From the IMG/VR virus record IMGVR_UViG_3300021519_000001, positions 1-60,977 of that record: DNA of 60,977 bases; one strand, 5' to 3'. Below, piece after piece: positions 15,804 through 25,753 of this stretch. The notes under the pieces are model-generated. The model had not been told where the DNA came from and did not search any database. It saw only the letters and a list, made by a program, of their open reading frames with translations. Source of the DNA: a virus. How positions within the stretch are numbered: position 1 is the first letter of the stretch; every line of letters starts with the position of its first letter. The position numbers and the translations under genes are program-made.

Positions 15804-17912
15804 ATGCCATTACAAAAACTTCTTCTGAAACCGGGCGTCAACCGTGAAAATACTCGCTACACAAACGAGGGCGGGTGGTATCAGTCCGACAAGGTACGGT
15901 TTCGCCAAGGCACTCCTGAGAAGATTGGCGGTTGGGCGCGCATTTCCGTGTCTAGCTTCTTGGGCACTTGTCGCTCACTATGGAACTGGATTACGCTTGC
16001 CAACCTCAACCTGCTTGGCGTCGGCACAAACCTTAAGTTCTATATTGAAAACGGTGGGCAGTATTACGATATTACCCCTATTCGGTCTGCTGCAGTACTT
16101 AGCAACCCGTTTAAGACAACAAACTTAAGCACGACAGTTACCGTGACTCATGCCACGCATGGTGCAGTTAATGGTGACTTTGTCACGTTTAGCAACGTAG
16201 CTACAGTTGGCGGATTAAACTTAAATAACGAATACCAAATAACTCTTATCGATGGTAATTCTTACACCATCACAGCAGCCACTGCAGCTACTTCAACCGT
16301 TGCAGCAGGCGGAGGGACCACGGTCCAAGCTGTGTATGAAATCAACGTTGGTTTGCCTGTTGAAGTTCCGCTAACCGGCTGGGGTGCGGGCGCGTGGAAT
16401 GCGGGCAGTTGGGGTTTTGGTGGAACTTCCACTGCAGCTTTGCGTTTATGGAGCCAAAATAACTTTGGTGAGGATTTAATTCTTGGTTTCCGCGGTAGCC
16501 CCATTTACTATTGGGATGCTGCGTTTGGTTTGGCCCCATCAATAGTTACTATCACAATTGCTTCGCCTGCAGTGGTTACATCCACCATTAGTTTGCTTGA
16601 TAAAACCCCAATTATTTTGACTAACACAGGTTATCCTTCCGCTTTGCCTACAGGCTTAAGTGTAGGAACTATCTATTATGTTAAAGGTACGGGTGGAACA
16701 ACATTTAACTTATCTTTGACTGCGGGTGGGGCGGCAATTATTACATCAGGTACGCAATCAGGATCGCATTACATTTTGCCAAATGCAATTCCTGTAACAT
16801 CATTAGCGGGCGCATCTGATGTGCCGCTGATGCAGAACTTTATTTATGTATCTGATGTCAGTCGGTTTGTGTTTGCGTTTGGCACGAATGACCCGTTGTC
16901 TTCTACGCCAACAGTACAAGATCCTATGCTGATTCGCTGGTCGGATCAAGAATCTGTAGCAGATTGGACTCCAACAGCCACCAATCAAGCAGGCAGTGTG
17001 CGCTTGTCGCACGGCGCAACTATTGTTACAGCTATCCAGACCCGTCAGGAGATTGTGGTTTGGACTGACTCCACGCTGTACTCATTGCAATATCTTGGCC
17101 CACCCTACGTTTGGGGCGTTCAACTGCTAGGTGATAATATTTCTATTCTTGGCCAAAACGCCGTGGCTCAAGCATCTGGTGTCGTGTACTGGATGGGGAC
17201 AGATAAGTTCTATTCCTATGATGGCCGGGTCAATACGTTGAACTGCGACTTGCGCAAATTCATTTACCAAGACATTAACTTGGGGCAAAACCAACAAGTT
17301 TTTGGTAGCACAAACGAGGGCTTCAACGAAGTTTGGTGGTTCTATTGCTCGGCTAACAGCACGGCAATTGACAAATATGTGGTTTATAACTACCTTGAAA
17401 ATACTTGGTACTATGGCACAATGGGCCGCACCGCTTGGCTAGATTCGGGCCTAAGGGATTACCCTATTGCTGCAAACCCATTAACGGCTACAACAGGCAA
17501 TGTTGTTAATCAAGAATATGGCAATGATGACAATGGAACTGGTACTCCGGTTGCAATTGAAGCTTATATTTCTTCGTCTGAGTTTGATATTGGCGACGGC
17601 AATAACTTTGGTTTTGTTTGGCGCATGTTGCCTGACTTGACATTCTCCGGCTCTGATGCCAGCCCTACGCCGCAGCTTACGATGACTTTGTACCCAATGC
17701 AAAACTCTGGCTCTGGGACAGGCACACCGGTTGCGGCAAACGTTGATCAATTAACAGGCGCGCAATATGTAATCACTGAGGGCTTTACGGGTCAGGTTTA
17801 TACTCGTGTAAGGGGCCGTCAGATGATTTTAAAGATTGGCTCTAACCAGCTTGGAACAACGTGGCAGTTAGGCGCTACACGTATTGACCTCAGGCAGGAC
17901 GGCAGACGATGA
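15804..17912 (+). CDS. Tail nozzle/stabilisation-like structural protein
   Basis: This 702-residue protein begins LQKLLLKPGVNRENTRYTNEGGWYQSDKVRFRQGTPEKIGGW, an opening found on large podovirus tail proteins of the gp10/nozzle type. The rest is beta-rich, with probable propeller-like strands (WTDSTLYSLQYLG, SGVVYWMGTDKFYSYDG) and an inserted Thr/Val/Gly region around residues 110-170. The last 30 residues (YTRVRGRQMILKIGSN, ATRIDLRQDGRR) are basic. It overlaps the next gene by four bases. The nozzle role is inferred from size, opening motif and context. Confidence 0.6.
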   Translation: MPLQKLLLKPGVNRENTRYTNEGGWYQSDKVRFRQGTPEKIGGWARISVSSFLGTCRSLWNWITLANLNLLGVGTNLKFYIENGGQYYDITPIRSAAVLSNPFKTTNLSTTVTVTHATHGAVNGDFVTFSNVATVGGLNLNNEYQITLIDGNSYTITAATAATSTVAAGGGTTVQAVYEINVGLPVEVPLTGWGAGAWNAGSWGFGGTSTAALRLWSQNNFGEDLILGFRGSPIYYWDAAFGLAPSIVTITIASPAVVTSTISLLDKTPIILTNTGYPSALPTGLSVGTIYYVKGTGGTTFNLSLTAGGAAIITSGTQSGSHYILPNAIPVTSLAGASDVPLMQNFIYVSDVSRFVFAFGTNDPLSSTPTVQDPMLIRWSDQESVADWTPTATNQAGSVRLSHGATIVTAIQTRQEIVVWTDSTLYSLQYLGPPYVWGVQLLGDNISILGQNAVAQASGVVYWMGTDKFYSYDGRVNTLNCDLRKFIYQDINLGQNQQVFGSTNEGFNEVWWFYCSANSTAIDKYVVYNYLENTWYYGTMGRTAWLDSGLRDYPIAANPLTATTGNVVNQEYGNDDNGTGTPVAIEAYISSSEFDIGDGNNFGFVWRMLPDLTFSGSDASPTPQLTMTLYPMQNSGSGTGTPVAANVDQLTGAQYVITEGFTGQVYTRVRGRQMILKIGSNQLGTTWQLGATRIDLRQDGRR

Positions 17913-18568
17913 GTTACATCATCACGTCTGAAACGGAGCTTAGCAAAATTGCGGCTCCTAGCTTGCCCTTGGCAACAACGGAATATAACCGCCAGTATCA
18001 AGACCAACTAAATAACGTTTTGCGGTTGTACTTCAACCGGTTGGATAACTTGCTGGCGCAGTTGGTTACATCTTCAGGAGGCGCTGGAATACGGCTTCCT
18101 TACGGGGCTTTTTCAAACTTTACATCTCAAACAACGACAGTTAATACAGCTACGTTGATGTCCCTAAACACCACGGACTTCTCAAACACGGTAACTTTAG
18201 TTACTGGCTCAAAGATGACGGTAGCAAACGCCGGTATTTATAACTTGCAGTTTAGCGCGCAGTTACAGAATTTGGATAACGCACCGCAAGATGTATTTAT
18301 CTGGCTTAAACAAAATGGCACAGACATAGTCGGTTCTACAGGGAAAGTTGGTATGCCCGCTAGAAAAAGTGCGGGTGTTCCGTTTCACGACATCAAAGGT
18401 TGGAACTACTTTTTGTCTATGAGCGCAGGCGATTACGTGCAAATTTATTGGTCTACAACCAATGCATCTGTAACCATAGAAACTTATGCGGCTTCTGGGA
18501 CACCAACTAAACCGTCTACAGCATCCGTCGTAGCTACACTTTCATTTGTGTCGGCGCTGCCAACGTAA
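17909..18568 (+). CDS. Jelly-roll (C1q/TNF-like) virion protein
   Basis: This 219-residue protein has a helical N-terminus (YNRQYQDQLNNVLRLYFNRLDNLLAQL) followed by a single beta domain with YGAFSNFTSQTT, ITVANAGIYNLQFSAQLQN-like strands, VFIWLKQNGTDI and AGDYVQIYWST, which resembles C1q/TNF-type jelly rolls used in phage fibres. An N-terminal helix plus jelly roll suits a trimeric spike. It lies between the nozzle-like and internal virion genes. Confidence 0.65.
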   Translation: MSYIITSETELSKIAAPSLPLATTEYNRQYQDQLNNVLRLYFNRLDNLLAQLVTSSGGAGIRLPYGAFSNFTSQTTTVNTATLMSLNTTDFSNTVTLVTGSKMTVANAGIYNLQFSAQLQNLDNAPQDVFIWLKQNGTDIVGSTGKVGMPARKSAGVPFHDIKGWNYFLSMSAGDYVQIYWSTTNASVTIETYAASGTPTKPSTASVVATLSFVSALPT

Positions 18569-18604
18569 TACAATCAAACAAACATTTTCCCCCAAGGAAG
18601 TAAC

Positions 18605-21600
18605 ATGGCCACAGCACCTCAAGCCCCAATGGAAACGCCACAACAAGGCGCAAATCCTTTTGCTGATCCTAATACGATGGCGGTGTATGACCAAATGCGT
18701 CAATCTGTGTCACCTAAGGAATTTGGCGATCAAGTTTTAGCGGGTGCTGAACAGGTTGATCCACAGGAAGTCGCTAAGTTCAAGTCTGCTTTAGATCAAA
18801 TTCAAATGCCTCCCGAGGCGCTTGATCTACTCAACAACATGGTTGATGAGATTCTGGCCAACCCAAAGCAGTATGCCCAGATCCGTGCCAAGTACAAAGA
18901 GATGGGTGCGCCTGACGAAATCTTGCCAGAGCAGTTTGATGCGCATTTTTTCAGTGCTTTGAACATGGCCGTAGACCAAATGATTGGCGCGCCCAGTGGT
19001 GAGCAAGCATTTGCTAAAGGCGGCATTGCCGAACTGACTCCTGTCTCCAAGGCCATTTCTAATTATGGTCGCAACGGTGACACCATGCTGGCCCACATCA
19101 CACCTGCCGAAGCACGCATGCTTCGTCGCAAGGGCGGTAGCGGCACGATCAATCCCAAAACGGGACTGCCCGAGTTCTTTAACTTGTTTAAGGAAATTGG
19201 CAACGCGTTTAAAGCAGTGGGCAATGTTGTTAAGGATTTTGCAAGCAGCACCGTCGGTCGTATTATTACAACCGTGGCCCTTGGCTTCTTTTTAGGCCCT
19301 GCAGCAGCAAGCTTCATGGGCGTAACTTCTGCTGCTGGTATTGCAGCCGTGAGCGGTTTTGTAGGTAGTGCAGGTGCTACGCTGGCCGGTGGCGGTAACT
19401 TGAGCCAAGCTTTGAAAGCTGGAGCTATTGGTGGTTTAACTGCAGGCGCAACAGTTGGTGTAACAGGTGGCGCTGGTGCTTTTGAAGCAGGCAGTGCTAC
19501 AACCCCCGGAGCCGCGTTCCAAGGTCAGTTGGACAAGTTCAGCAACTTCATGACACCTACGGCTTCCGGTATCCAAGCACCAAGCATCACGCCTACTGGC
19601 CAAGCCACGGGCATGGCTCCAGTACCAAGTTTGACAACAGATAGCATCACAACAACTGGTGCGCGTGATGCTGCTATGGTCAATAATCCATTAGGAGCCC
19701 CGCCTGTCGACGCTTCTTTTGGTAATCCACAAATACCAAAAGTAGCTAGTTTTGGTAGTCCTGTACCCATGGTCAATCCTGACTTTTCACCTGTGACTGG
19801 TGCAGGGTCCGGGGCTCCCGGAACAACCTCATTTGGCAGCAATCCTGCGGTGCAGTTTGACAGAAGCATGATGCCCGACTCGTTTGGTGCGCCTTCTGCC
19901 AGTGCAACTACTGCTGCAACAGGCAACACTATTGCACCGCCTATTCAATCGGCCCCTCCAATCCAAGCAGGTCCTTATGCCACCCCCGGCATAGGAGATT
20001 CTTTGTCTACTGCCGGCAAAGGCATTATGCAAATGATGCCCGGCACAGAAGGTACTTTTTCTCAAGGTCTTGAAAACTTTACAAAAGGTGCTGGCGACTT
20101 ATTTAGTCCCGGACCTACTTCTGAACAACTCACTGCACGCGCCAAAGATATACTGGGTACAGATACGACAGGAAAAATGACGTATGCCGATGCCTTAAAA
20201 GCGGCAAACTCAGAAACTGGCGTTTTGCGTACTTACGGTCCTGCAACCGCTGCTGGTATTGCAGCAATCGGTGCTTTTGGTGGGTTTAGTCCATCTAAAG
20301 TACCTCAGTCCGCACTTAAAACAACACTGCTCGGGGGCCCCGGATCAGCAAAAGATTTGCTTAAAACAGATCCTTATCGTTTTTACATTCAGGGTTTACC
20401 CGGTGTTCAGTACTACAACGGTTCTGTGATCAAGCCTCCCGGCATGGCTACAGGCGGTGAAGTTCAGCATTTTGAAGATGGTGGACCTGCTACTGCTACT
20501 GATCAGCAAGTGGCGGATTGGTGGGCTACAAATAGCGATAAAGGTTATTCCGATAATCAAATTGCGGCAATGATGGATCAATATGGTGTTACGCCAGAGC
20601 AGTTTGCACGATCTATTGGTGCAAATGAATCAGTTGCAGCGGACATTGCTAGTCGTTATCAATCTGCAGAGAATGCCGGTACTGATCCAAGTATTCTTCT
20701 TGGAGGTGCGCCTGCAGGAACTACGACTACCACAACAAGTGGTGGCGGCAATGATGTAGTTACAAACGTTACAGGTGGTGGTGGTGGAATTACAGATTTG
20801 GTTACCGATGCGGGAACCACAAACGTTACAGGTGGTGGAATTACAGATTTGGGTACTGGCGGCGGTAACACACGCTCTGCTTCCGATCAAGCCATTTGGA
20901 ACTACTTTGCTAACAATACCAATTTGACAGATGCGCAAATTGTGGCGGCAATGAATGCCAATAAGTGGAATATCAATGATGTTGCCCGCGTTACTGGCAC
21001 AACAGCAAATCTTGATGACTTTAATCGCCGGATTGCTGCTGTTAATGCTGCAAACAATACCACCACAACAACCGTCAGCACCGGAACTGGAACAGGTACC
21101 ACTACACGTTCTGCTGCAGATCAAGCCATTTTTAATTTCTTTCTTACTCCCGGCCTAACTGACGCACAAATTGTTGCAGCAATGGATGCCAATAAATGGA
21201 CAATTGGCGATATTGCTCGTGTTACGGGCACCACTAGTCAGTTGGATGATTTTAATCGCCGGATTGCTGCTGTTAGAAATAAAACTACAGGTACAGGTAC
21301 AGGTATTAGCGTTAGCACCAACACAAGCATTATTAGGACTACAAATACAAGTACTAACACAAGTACCGGAACAAGCACTGGAGTTACCACAACCCCCGGC
21401 GGTTTAACTAGTATTCAAGCGCCTTGGTTCATCAACCCACAGACCTTTGCTCAAGGCACTAAAGGCGTCACTGTGCCGTCTTCTACTTTGCGCAATACAA
21501 CAAATCTTCCTACAGATGCGTTGTCCCGCACCATTCAAGGCGATCTGCAAGCGGCAGGCCCCACTGTTACCAACCAAACAATGCAAGAGTGGATGGATTC

Positions 21601-22255
21601 GCGTGGATGGAAACCTGAGCAAGTGGCTTATGCTACAGGCGCAGGTTTGCCTGAAGTACAAGGACGTTATTACGGGGCTAAAAATGCTGGTATTTTGCAA
21701 GGCAATGCGCCCAGCACTACTCCAATTACCCAGCCATACAACAATACGACCGGCATTACACAGCTAATGTCACCTACAGGTCCTTTGGGCGAGTTCAGCA
21801 CCCGCACGGTGACGCCCGTAACTCCCGTGCTTCCTACTGCGCCTACAACATCAGCGCTTCCTGCCGTGTCGTTTAATCGCACGGACATTCAGCGTATGCT
21901 GCCTAACATTCCAAACGCTAACCCAACAACACCATTAAATGTTTTGGCGGGTAATCCTAGCCAATATGGTGTAACAGGCTACACAGATGCTTACTCACCT
22001 TTTGCAAATCAAGCTAAATTAATGAACATGGGTGGTATTGCAGGATTGGCTCAAGGAGGTTATCCTAGACGGAACGGTCAAATTGAGGGCCCGGGGACCG
22101 AGACCTCTGATTCAATCCCTGCAATGCTGTCTGACGGCGAATTCGTAATGACTGCTAAGGCTGTTCGCGCAGCAGGCAAAGGCGACAGACGCGCAGGCGC
22201 AAAACGCATGTATGCGTTAATGCATCAACTTGAACAAAACGCAGCACGAGGTTAA
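18605..22255 (+). CDS. Large internal virion/ejection protein with domain repeats
   Basis: This 1216-residue protein has a helical N-terminus, a glycine/alanine-rich hydrophobic middle (about residues 215-300) that could interact with membranes, Thr/Gly-rich linkers, and four copies of a 45-65-residue helical module (629-1029). The C-terminus has MGGIAGLAQGGYPRR and SIPAMLSDGEFVMTAKAVRAAGKGD, a known ending of phage internal or tape-measure-like proteins. FAKGGIAEL and MATGGEVQHF motifs recur. It is first of four giant genes in the place where podoviruses encode DNA-ejection proteins. Confidence 0.72.
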   Translation: MATAPQAPMETPQQGANPFADPNTMAVYDQMRQSVSPKEFGDQVLAGAEQVDPQEVAKFKSALDQIQMPPEALDLLNNMVDEILANPKQYAQIRAKYKEMGAPDEILPEQFDAHFFSALNMAVDQMIGAPSGEQAFAKGGIAELTPVSKAISNYGRNGDTMLAHITPAEARMLRRKGGSGTINPKTGLPEFFNLFKEIGNAFKAVGNVVKDFASSTVGRIITTVALGFFLGPAAASFMGVTSAAGIAAVSGFVGSAGATLAGGGNLSQALKAGAIGGLTAGATVGVTGGAGAFEAGSATTPGAAFQGQLDKFSNFMTPTASGIQAPSITPTGQATGMAPVPSLTTDSITTTGARDAAMVNNPLGAPPVDASFGNPQIPKVASFGSPVPMVNPDFSPVTGAGSGAPGTTSFGSNPAVQFDRSMMPDSFGAPSASATTAATGNTIAPPIQSAPPIQAGPYATPGIGDSLSTAGKGIMQMMPGTEGTFSQGLENFTKGAGDLFSPGPTSEQLTARAKDILGTDTTGKMTYADALKAANSETGVLRTYGPATAAGIAAIGAFGGFSPSKVPQSALKTTLLGGPGSAKDLLKTDPYRFYIQGLPGVQYYNGSVIKPPGMATGGEVQHFEDGGPATATDQQVADWWATNSDKGYSDNQIAAMMDQYGVTPEQFARSIGANESVAADIASRYQSAENAGTDPSILLGGAPAGTTTTTTSGGGNDVVTNVTGGGGGITDLVTDAGTTNVTGGGITDLGTGGGNTRSASDQAIWNYFANNTNLTDAQIVAAMNANKWNINDVARVTGTTANLDDFNRRIAAVNAANNTTTTTVSTGTGTGTTTRSAADQAIFNFFLTPGLTDAQIVAAMDANKWTIGDIARVTGTTSQLDDFNRRIAAVRNKTTGTGTGISVSTNTSIIRTTNTSTNTSTGTSTGVTTTPGGLTSIQAPWFINPQTFAQGTKGVTVPSSTLRNTTNLPTDALSRTIQGDLQAAGPTVTNQTMQEWMDSRGWKPEQVAYATGAGLPEVQGRYYGAKNAGILQGNAPSTTPITQPYNNTTGITQLMSPTGPLGEFSTRTVTPVTPVLPTAPTTSALPAVSFNRTDIQRMLPNIPNANPTTPLNVLAGNPSQYGVTGYTDAYSPFANQAKLMNMGGIAGLAQGGYPRRNGQIEGPGTETSDSIPAMLSDGEFVMTAKAVRAAGKGDRRAGAKRMYALMHQLEQNAARG
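20489..21691 (+). repeat. Four-copy coding repeat in internal virion protein
   Basis: Copies at 20489-20680, 20867-21058, 21101-21283 and 21560-21691 encode modules of pattern DQ-x-I/V-x2-W/F-(F/W) ... DAQIVAAM-x-x-N-K-W ... V-A-R-x-T-G ... R. Copies 2 and 3 are nearly identical in protein; 1 and 4 are diverged. Thr/Gly-rich linkers (runs such as TTTTT) separate them. The layout suggests duplicated small helical domains on flexible linkers. Confidence 0.8.
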
Positions 22256-22258
22256 TTC

Positions 22259-23368
22259 ATGGCAGACGCAACAGTTTCCACCCAAGAACAGATAGTCCGG
22301 GAAGCCCCGGAGATTGAAGCCCAAAAACTGGCGCTTTTACAAAGCTCCAAGGCTCAAGTAGATGCAACCAACCTTGCTGCTCAGAAAGGTAATTTCCTGA
22401 CTCCAAACTATCAGATTGCGGGCATGACCCAAAATCAGATGGATGCCATTCGTGGCGGCGAAGCAGGCATTGGTGCATACCAGCCGTATCTATCAAATGC
22501 TGCAAACCAATTAGTTGCTGGCCAACAAACCACTGGTGCTGCTGTTAATACCTTGCAAGGTGCGGATACACGTAATCAGTTCGGTGCAGCGCAGGGTTTA
22601 GCAGGGCTCGCGGCTCAAGGGACTTTAGGCGCGGCTCAACCTATTGGGCAGGCGCAAATCTCCCAGTACATGAACCCCTACATGAATATTGCACTGCAGC
22701 AACAACTTGACGAAATGAATCGTCAAGCGCAGATTCAAGGTCAAGGTTTGCAGGCGCAAGCTACAAAAGCAGGTGCTTTTGGTGGTACCCGTGAGGGTAT
22801 TCAACGTGCTGAATTGGGCCGTAATTTAGCTCAAACACAAAATCAAGCGATTGCAAATGCTATGCAGCAAGGATATGGCCAAGCCTTGTCTACTGCACAG
22901 CAGCAACAGCAAAACCAGATGGCGGGGTACAACCAATTAAATAACATTGGTCAAGGTATTGGATCGTTGGCCACGGGCCAGTTTGGTATTGGTTCGCAGA
23001 TGGCTCAAGGCCTTGGCTCATTAGGCATGCAGCAAGGCAACTTGGGCACACAAGCAGCCGCTTTGGGTCAATCTGCACAAGGTATGGGCCAGCAGGATAC
23101 TAACTTCTTGTACAACTTGGGTGCGATGCAGCAAAAACAAACGCAGGCCGAATTGGATGCAGGTCGTCAAAACCAGTTGCAGCAAAATATGCAGCCATAT
23201 CAGCAGTTGGGATTCTTGTCTGATATCTACAAAGGCGCACCGTCTACTCAGATGGGTGTCACAACTTCTGCCCAACCCACTCCAAGCCCATTCCAGCAAA
23301 TTGCTGGTTTAGGCACAGGTATTTTGGCTACAACAGCGGCGGCAAAAACCGCTGGTGGCTTGTTTTAA
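22259..23368 (+). CDS. Gln/Ala-rich internal virion protein
   Basis: This 369-residue protein is rich in Gln, Ala and Gly, with long helical runs (AISQYMNPYMNIALQQQLDEMNRQ-like, QATKAGAFGGTREGIQRAELGRNLAQTQNQA) and repeated LGSLGMQQGNLGTQAAALGQ segments. The YMNPYMNIALQQQLDEMNR region recurs in phage internal virion proteins. It starts three bases after the 1216-residue gene and precedes two further large internal proteins. Confidence 0.68.
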   Translation: MADATVSTQEQIVREAPEIEAQKLALLQSSKAQVDATNLAAQKGNFLTPNYQIAGMTQNQMDAIRGGEAGIGAYQPYLSNAANQLVAGQQTTGAAVNTLQGADTRNQFGAAQGLAGLAAQGTLGAAQPIGQAQISQYMNPYMNIALQQQLDEMNRQAQIQGQGLQAQATKAGAFGGTREGIQRAELGRNLAQTQNQAIANAMQQGYGQALSTAQQQQQNQMAGYNQLNNIGQGIGSLATGQFGIGSQMAQGLGSLGMQQGNLGTQAAALGQSAQGMGQQDTNFLYNLGAMQQKQTQAELDAGRQNQLQQNMQPYQQLGFLSDIYKGAPSTQMGVTTSAQPTPSPFQQIAGLGTGILATTAAAKTAGGLF

Positions 23369-23377
23369 GGACGCATC

Positions 23378-25753
23378 ATGAAGAATGAGATTTTGAAGCG
23401 CGCCATGTTTGCGATGCCTCTGTCAAAAGAGTCACGTAACAGCGGCATCATGGCTGGGTTTGACGATGAAATGCCCGAAGAGATGCCTGAGGAGCCCGAA
23501 AGCGACATGCCACAGATGGCGCGCACGCCTCAGAATCCTGAAATCTTGATGAATACTTTGCGCGGTGATATGCGTTCTACGAATGCACGTGTGCAAGAAC
23601 TAGCGCAAATGGTTGGCGATCAGGCTGCGCAAGAAACGCCCCCAGAAGTTTTAGCTTTGCTGCAAGCGCAACTGGCCGCTCCTCAAGGCGGTATTGGTGC
23701 ATTGCCACAAGGTCAGCAGATGGCTCCGCCTCCTATGGGCATGCCCCCACAGGGCGATCAAGGCGGTATGCCACCACAAGGAATGCCTCCCGGAATGGAG
23801 GGCGCTGGCCCTTTTTCACAGGGCGGGGCTGAGCAGGCTCCGCCCACTCCTGATGGCATGCCTCCAGCACATGCCGCTGCTGGTATGCTCATTACGCCTC
23901 TTACACGTGCTGCTCAATTTATGGGCGATAAGGCCGCGCAGTATGGCCCTGCGTTGAACCAATATTTGGGCAACCTGACCATGCGCGCTCAACCAACAAT
24001 TCAGCGCATGACGGGTGGTAATCCTGCGATGCCCTTATCTGTGCAAGGACGAGAGACCTTGGTCCAAGGACCTGCCGGCACGATTGCTGAAGGTGTTGGA
24101 ACAAAGCTCGCTCCTTACACAACGATGGGTCCTTTGATGACCCCTACGTTTACTGAAGGCTTGAGGATGGGTGTGCAGCGCGCGGCACAAGAATACCCAC
24201 GTATGACAGAAGCTTTGTCTCGCATGTCTCCTGCTTTAGGTTTGGGTGCAGGGTCATTGATGGCATTACCTTTCATGAAGGATTCCAGCACTCCAATGAC
24301 CCCTGAGCAACAGGCTGCTTATGACGAAAAGATGGCGCAACTGAAGGCTATTGATCAAATGCCTTCGCCTTCTCGTACCCAACAAATGGCACAGCCCCCT
24401 GCTGCGCCTGCTGCATCCGCTGCAGAGAAGCCTGCATACAATCCCATGGGCATGACTGCCGCACAGCCAAATGATTTTGCTACACAAGCAGAAATCGATG
24501 CTCAAGCGCCTGCTAAATCTACTCAGGATTTCATCAAGACTGCGCTTAAGGAAAAAACCCGTGGTGAGCGGATTAAGGAAGGCTACGCAGAACTGTCACC
24601 TTTGTTCTCTGAGATTTTGGGCGACAACAAAGAAGATATGAAGACAAATGCGCTTTTGATGCTGGCAGATGCCGGCTTTAGATTGGGAGCAAGTCGTCAG
24701 CCTACGTTTGCCATGGCTGCAAGCGAAGCTGCAGCTAACTTGCCCAAGGGCTTTATGGCGCTTTTGGCACAGTCCAAGGACCGCGATCTCAAGATCAAGT
24801 CTGCTGCTTTGTCACAGGCGTTTACCGACGTTCAAGAGCAAGACAAGTACGCTCAGCAGACAAAGCTGGAAGTGCTCAAAGGCGATTTCCGTTTGTTGTT
24901 GGAAAAAGCCAAAAACGGCGGTGCTACTGTTGAGGACGGTGGTGCCGGTTTGCTTGTTGCCAAAACCAAACAAGGCGGATTTGCTGGTGTGTCGATCAAT
25001 CCGCAGGACCCAACAGTGCAGTCTGCTTTGCAGAGCCGCTGGACATTGCGCGACACAGACAACCCATTTGTCGAGAACCGCGGACAAGCGCCAACATCAG
25101 TGGAAACAGACAAAGCAGAGCGTGTTAAACTTACTTCAACGCTGCGTGCTTTGGACAACAGCTTGTCTACGCTTGATAACCTCAAGGGCACCTACACAAG
25201 TTTGTACAGTCCCGGCACGTGGTTTGTGGACAAAGTCAACAACTTGATTGTTCCTATTGATTTTACAGGGCTGGTACGTCCTAACGTGAATCAAGCAGAC
25301 GCTGCACAGCGCGTATCTTCTGGCATGAATTCCATCTTGAAAAGTATTGCTTCTGCCAACGACAGTGGCCGTGTTGCAGTGCAAGAGCAAGAATGGGCAC
25401 GCAAAACTGCTGAAAACATTTCTGATCCCAATGCATTCTTTCAGGACAAAGAATTGGCAGCTAAAGGTTTTACCAGTTTAGAAGCCATGCTGCGTAATGC
25501 ACGTCAGCAGACGTTGACACAGCTTGGGTATGAGAACAACGATTATGCAATGCGTACCCCAAACACGGGTACAAAAAACGATCCGTTTGTTATTCCTTCT
25601 GATAAAGACAGCCAACGCGTGATGTTTAACTTCCTTGGTAGTACCATTGGTAAGTTGCAGGATCCAAAAGCTATGGTTTATGTCCAGATGCCAAACAACA
25701 GCGTGCAACAATTTAATCCTACTCAATTGCGTGGCCTGATAGGAAACCAATAA
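23378..25753 (+). CDS. Internal virion protein
   Basis: This 791-residue protein has an acidic N-terminus (EMPEEMPEEPESDMP), a Pro/Gly/Met-rich region (about 100-165, APPPMGMPPQGDQGGMPPQG), and mainly helical sequence after residue 370 (KTALKEKTRGERIKEGYAEL). Low-complexity then helical is typical of podovirus ejection proteins. The stop TAA overlaps the next ATG by one base (TAATG), so the two are translationally coupled. No peptidase or glycosidase motif was found. Confidence 0.65.
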   Translation: MKNEILKRAMFAMPLSKESRNSGIMAGFDDEMPEEMPEEPESDMPQMARTPQNPEILMNTLRGDMRSTNARVQELAQMVGDQAAQETPPEVLALLQAQLAAPQGGIGALPQGQQMAPPPMGMPPQGDQGGMPPQGMPPGMEGAGPFSQGGAEQAPPTPDGMPPAHAAAGMLITPLTRAAQFMGDKAAQYGPALNQYLGNLTMRAQPTIQRMTGGNPAMPLSVQGRETLVQGPAGTIAEGVGTKLAPYTTMGPLMTPTFTEGLRMGVQRAAQEYPRMTEALSRMSPALGLGAGSLMALPFMKDSSTPMTPEQQAAYDEKMAQLKAIDQMPSPSRTQQMAQPPAAPAASAAEKPAYNPMGMTAAQPNDFATQAEIDAQAPAKSTQDFIKTALKEKTRGERIKEGYAELSPLFSEILGDNKEDMKTNALLMLADAGFRLGASRQPTFAMAASEAAANLPKGFMALLAQSKDRDLKIKSAALSQAFTDVQEQDKYAQQTKLEVLKGDFRLLLEKAKNGGATVEDGGAGLLVAKTKQGGFAGVSINPQDPTVQSALQSRWTLRDTDNPFVENRGQAPTSVETDKAERVKLTSTLRALDNSLSTLDNLKGTYTSLYSPGTWFVDKVNNLIVPIDFTGLVRPNVNQADAAQRVSSGMNSILKSIASANDSGRVAVQEQEWARKTAENISDPNAFFQDKELAAKGFTSLEAMLRNARQQTLTQLGYENNDYAMRTPNTGTKNDPFVIPSDKDSQRVMFNFLGSTIGKLQDPKAMVYVQMPNNSVQQFNPTQLRGLIGNQ

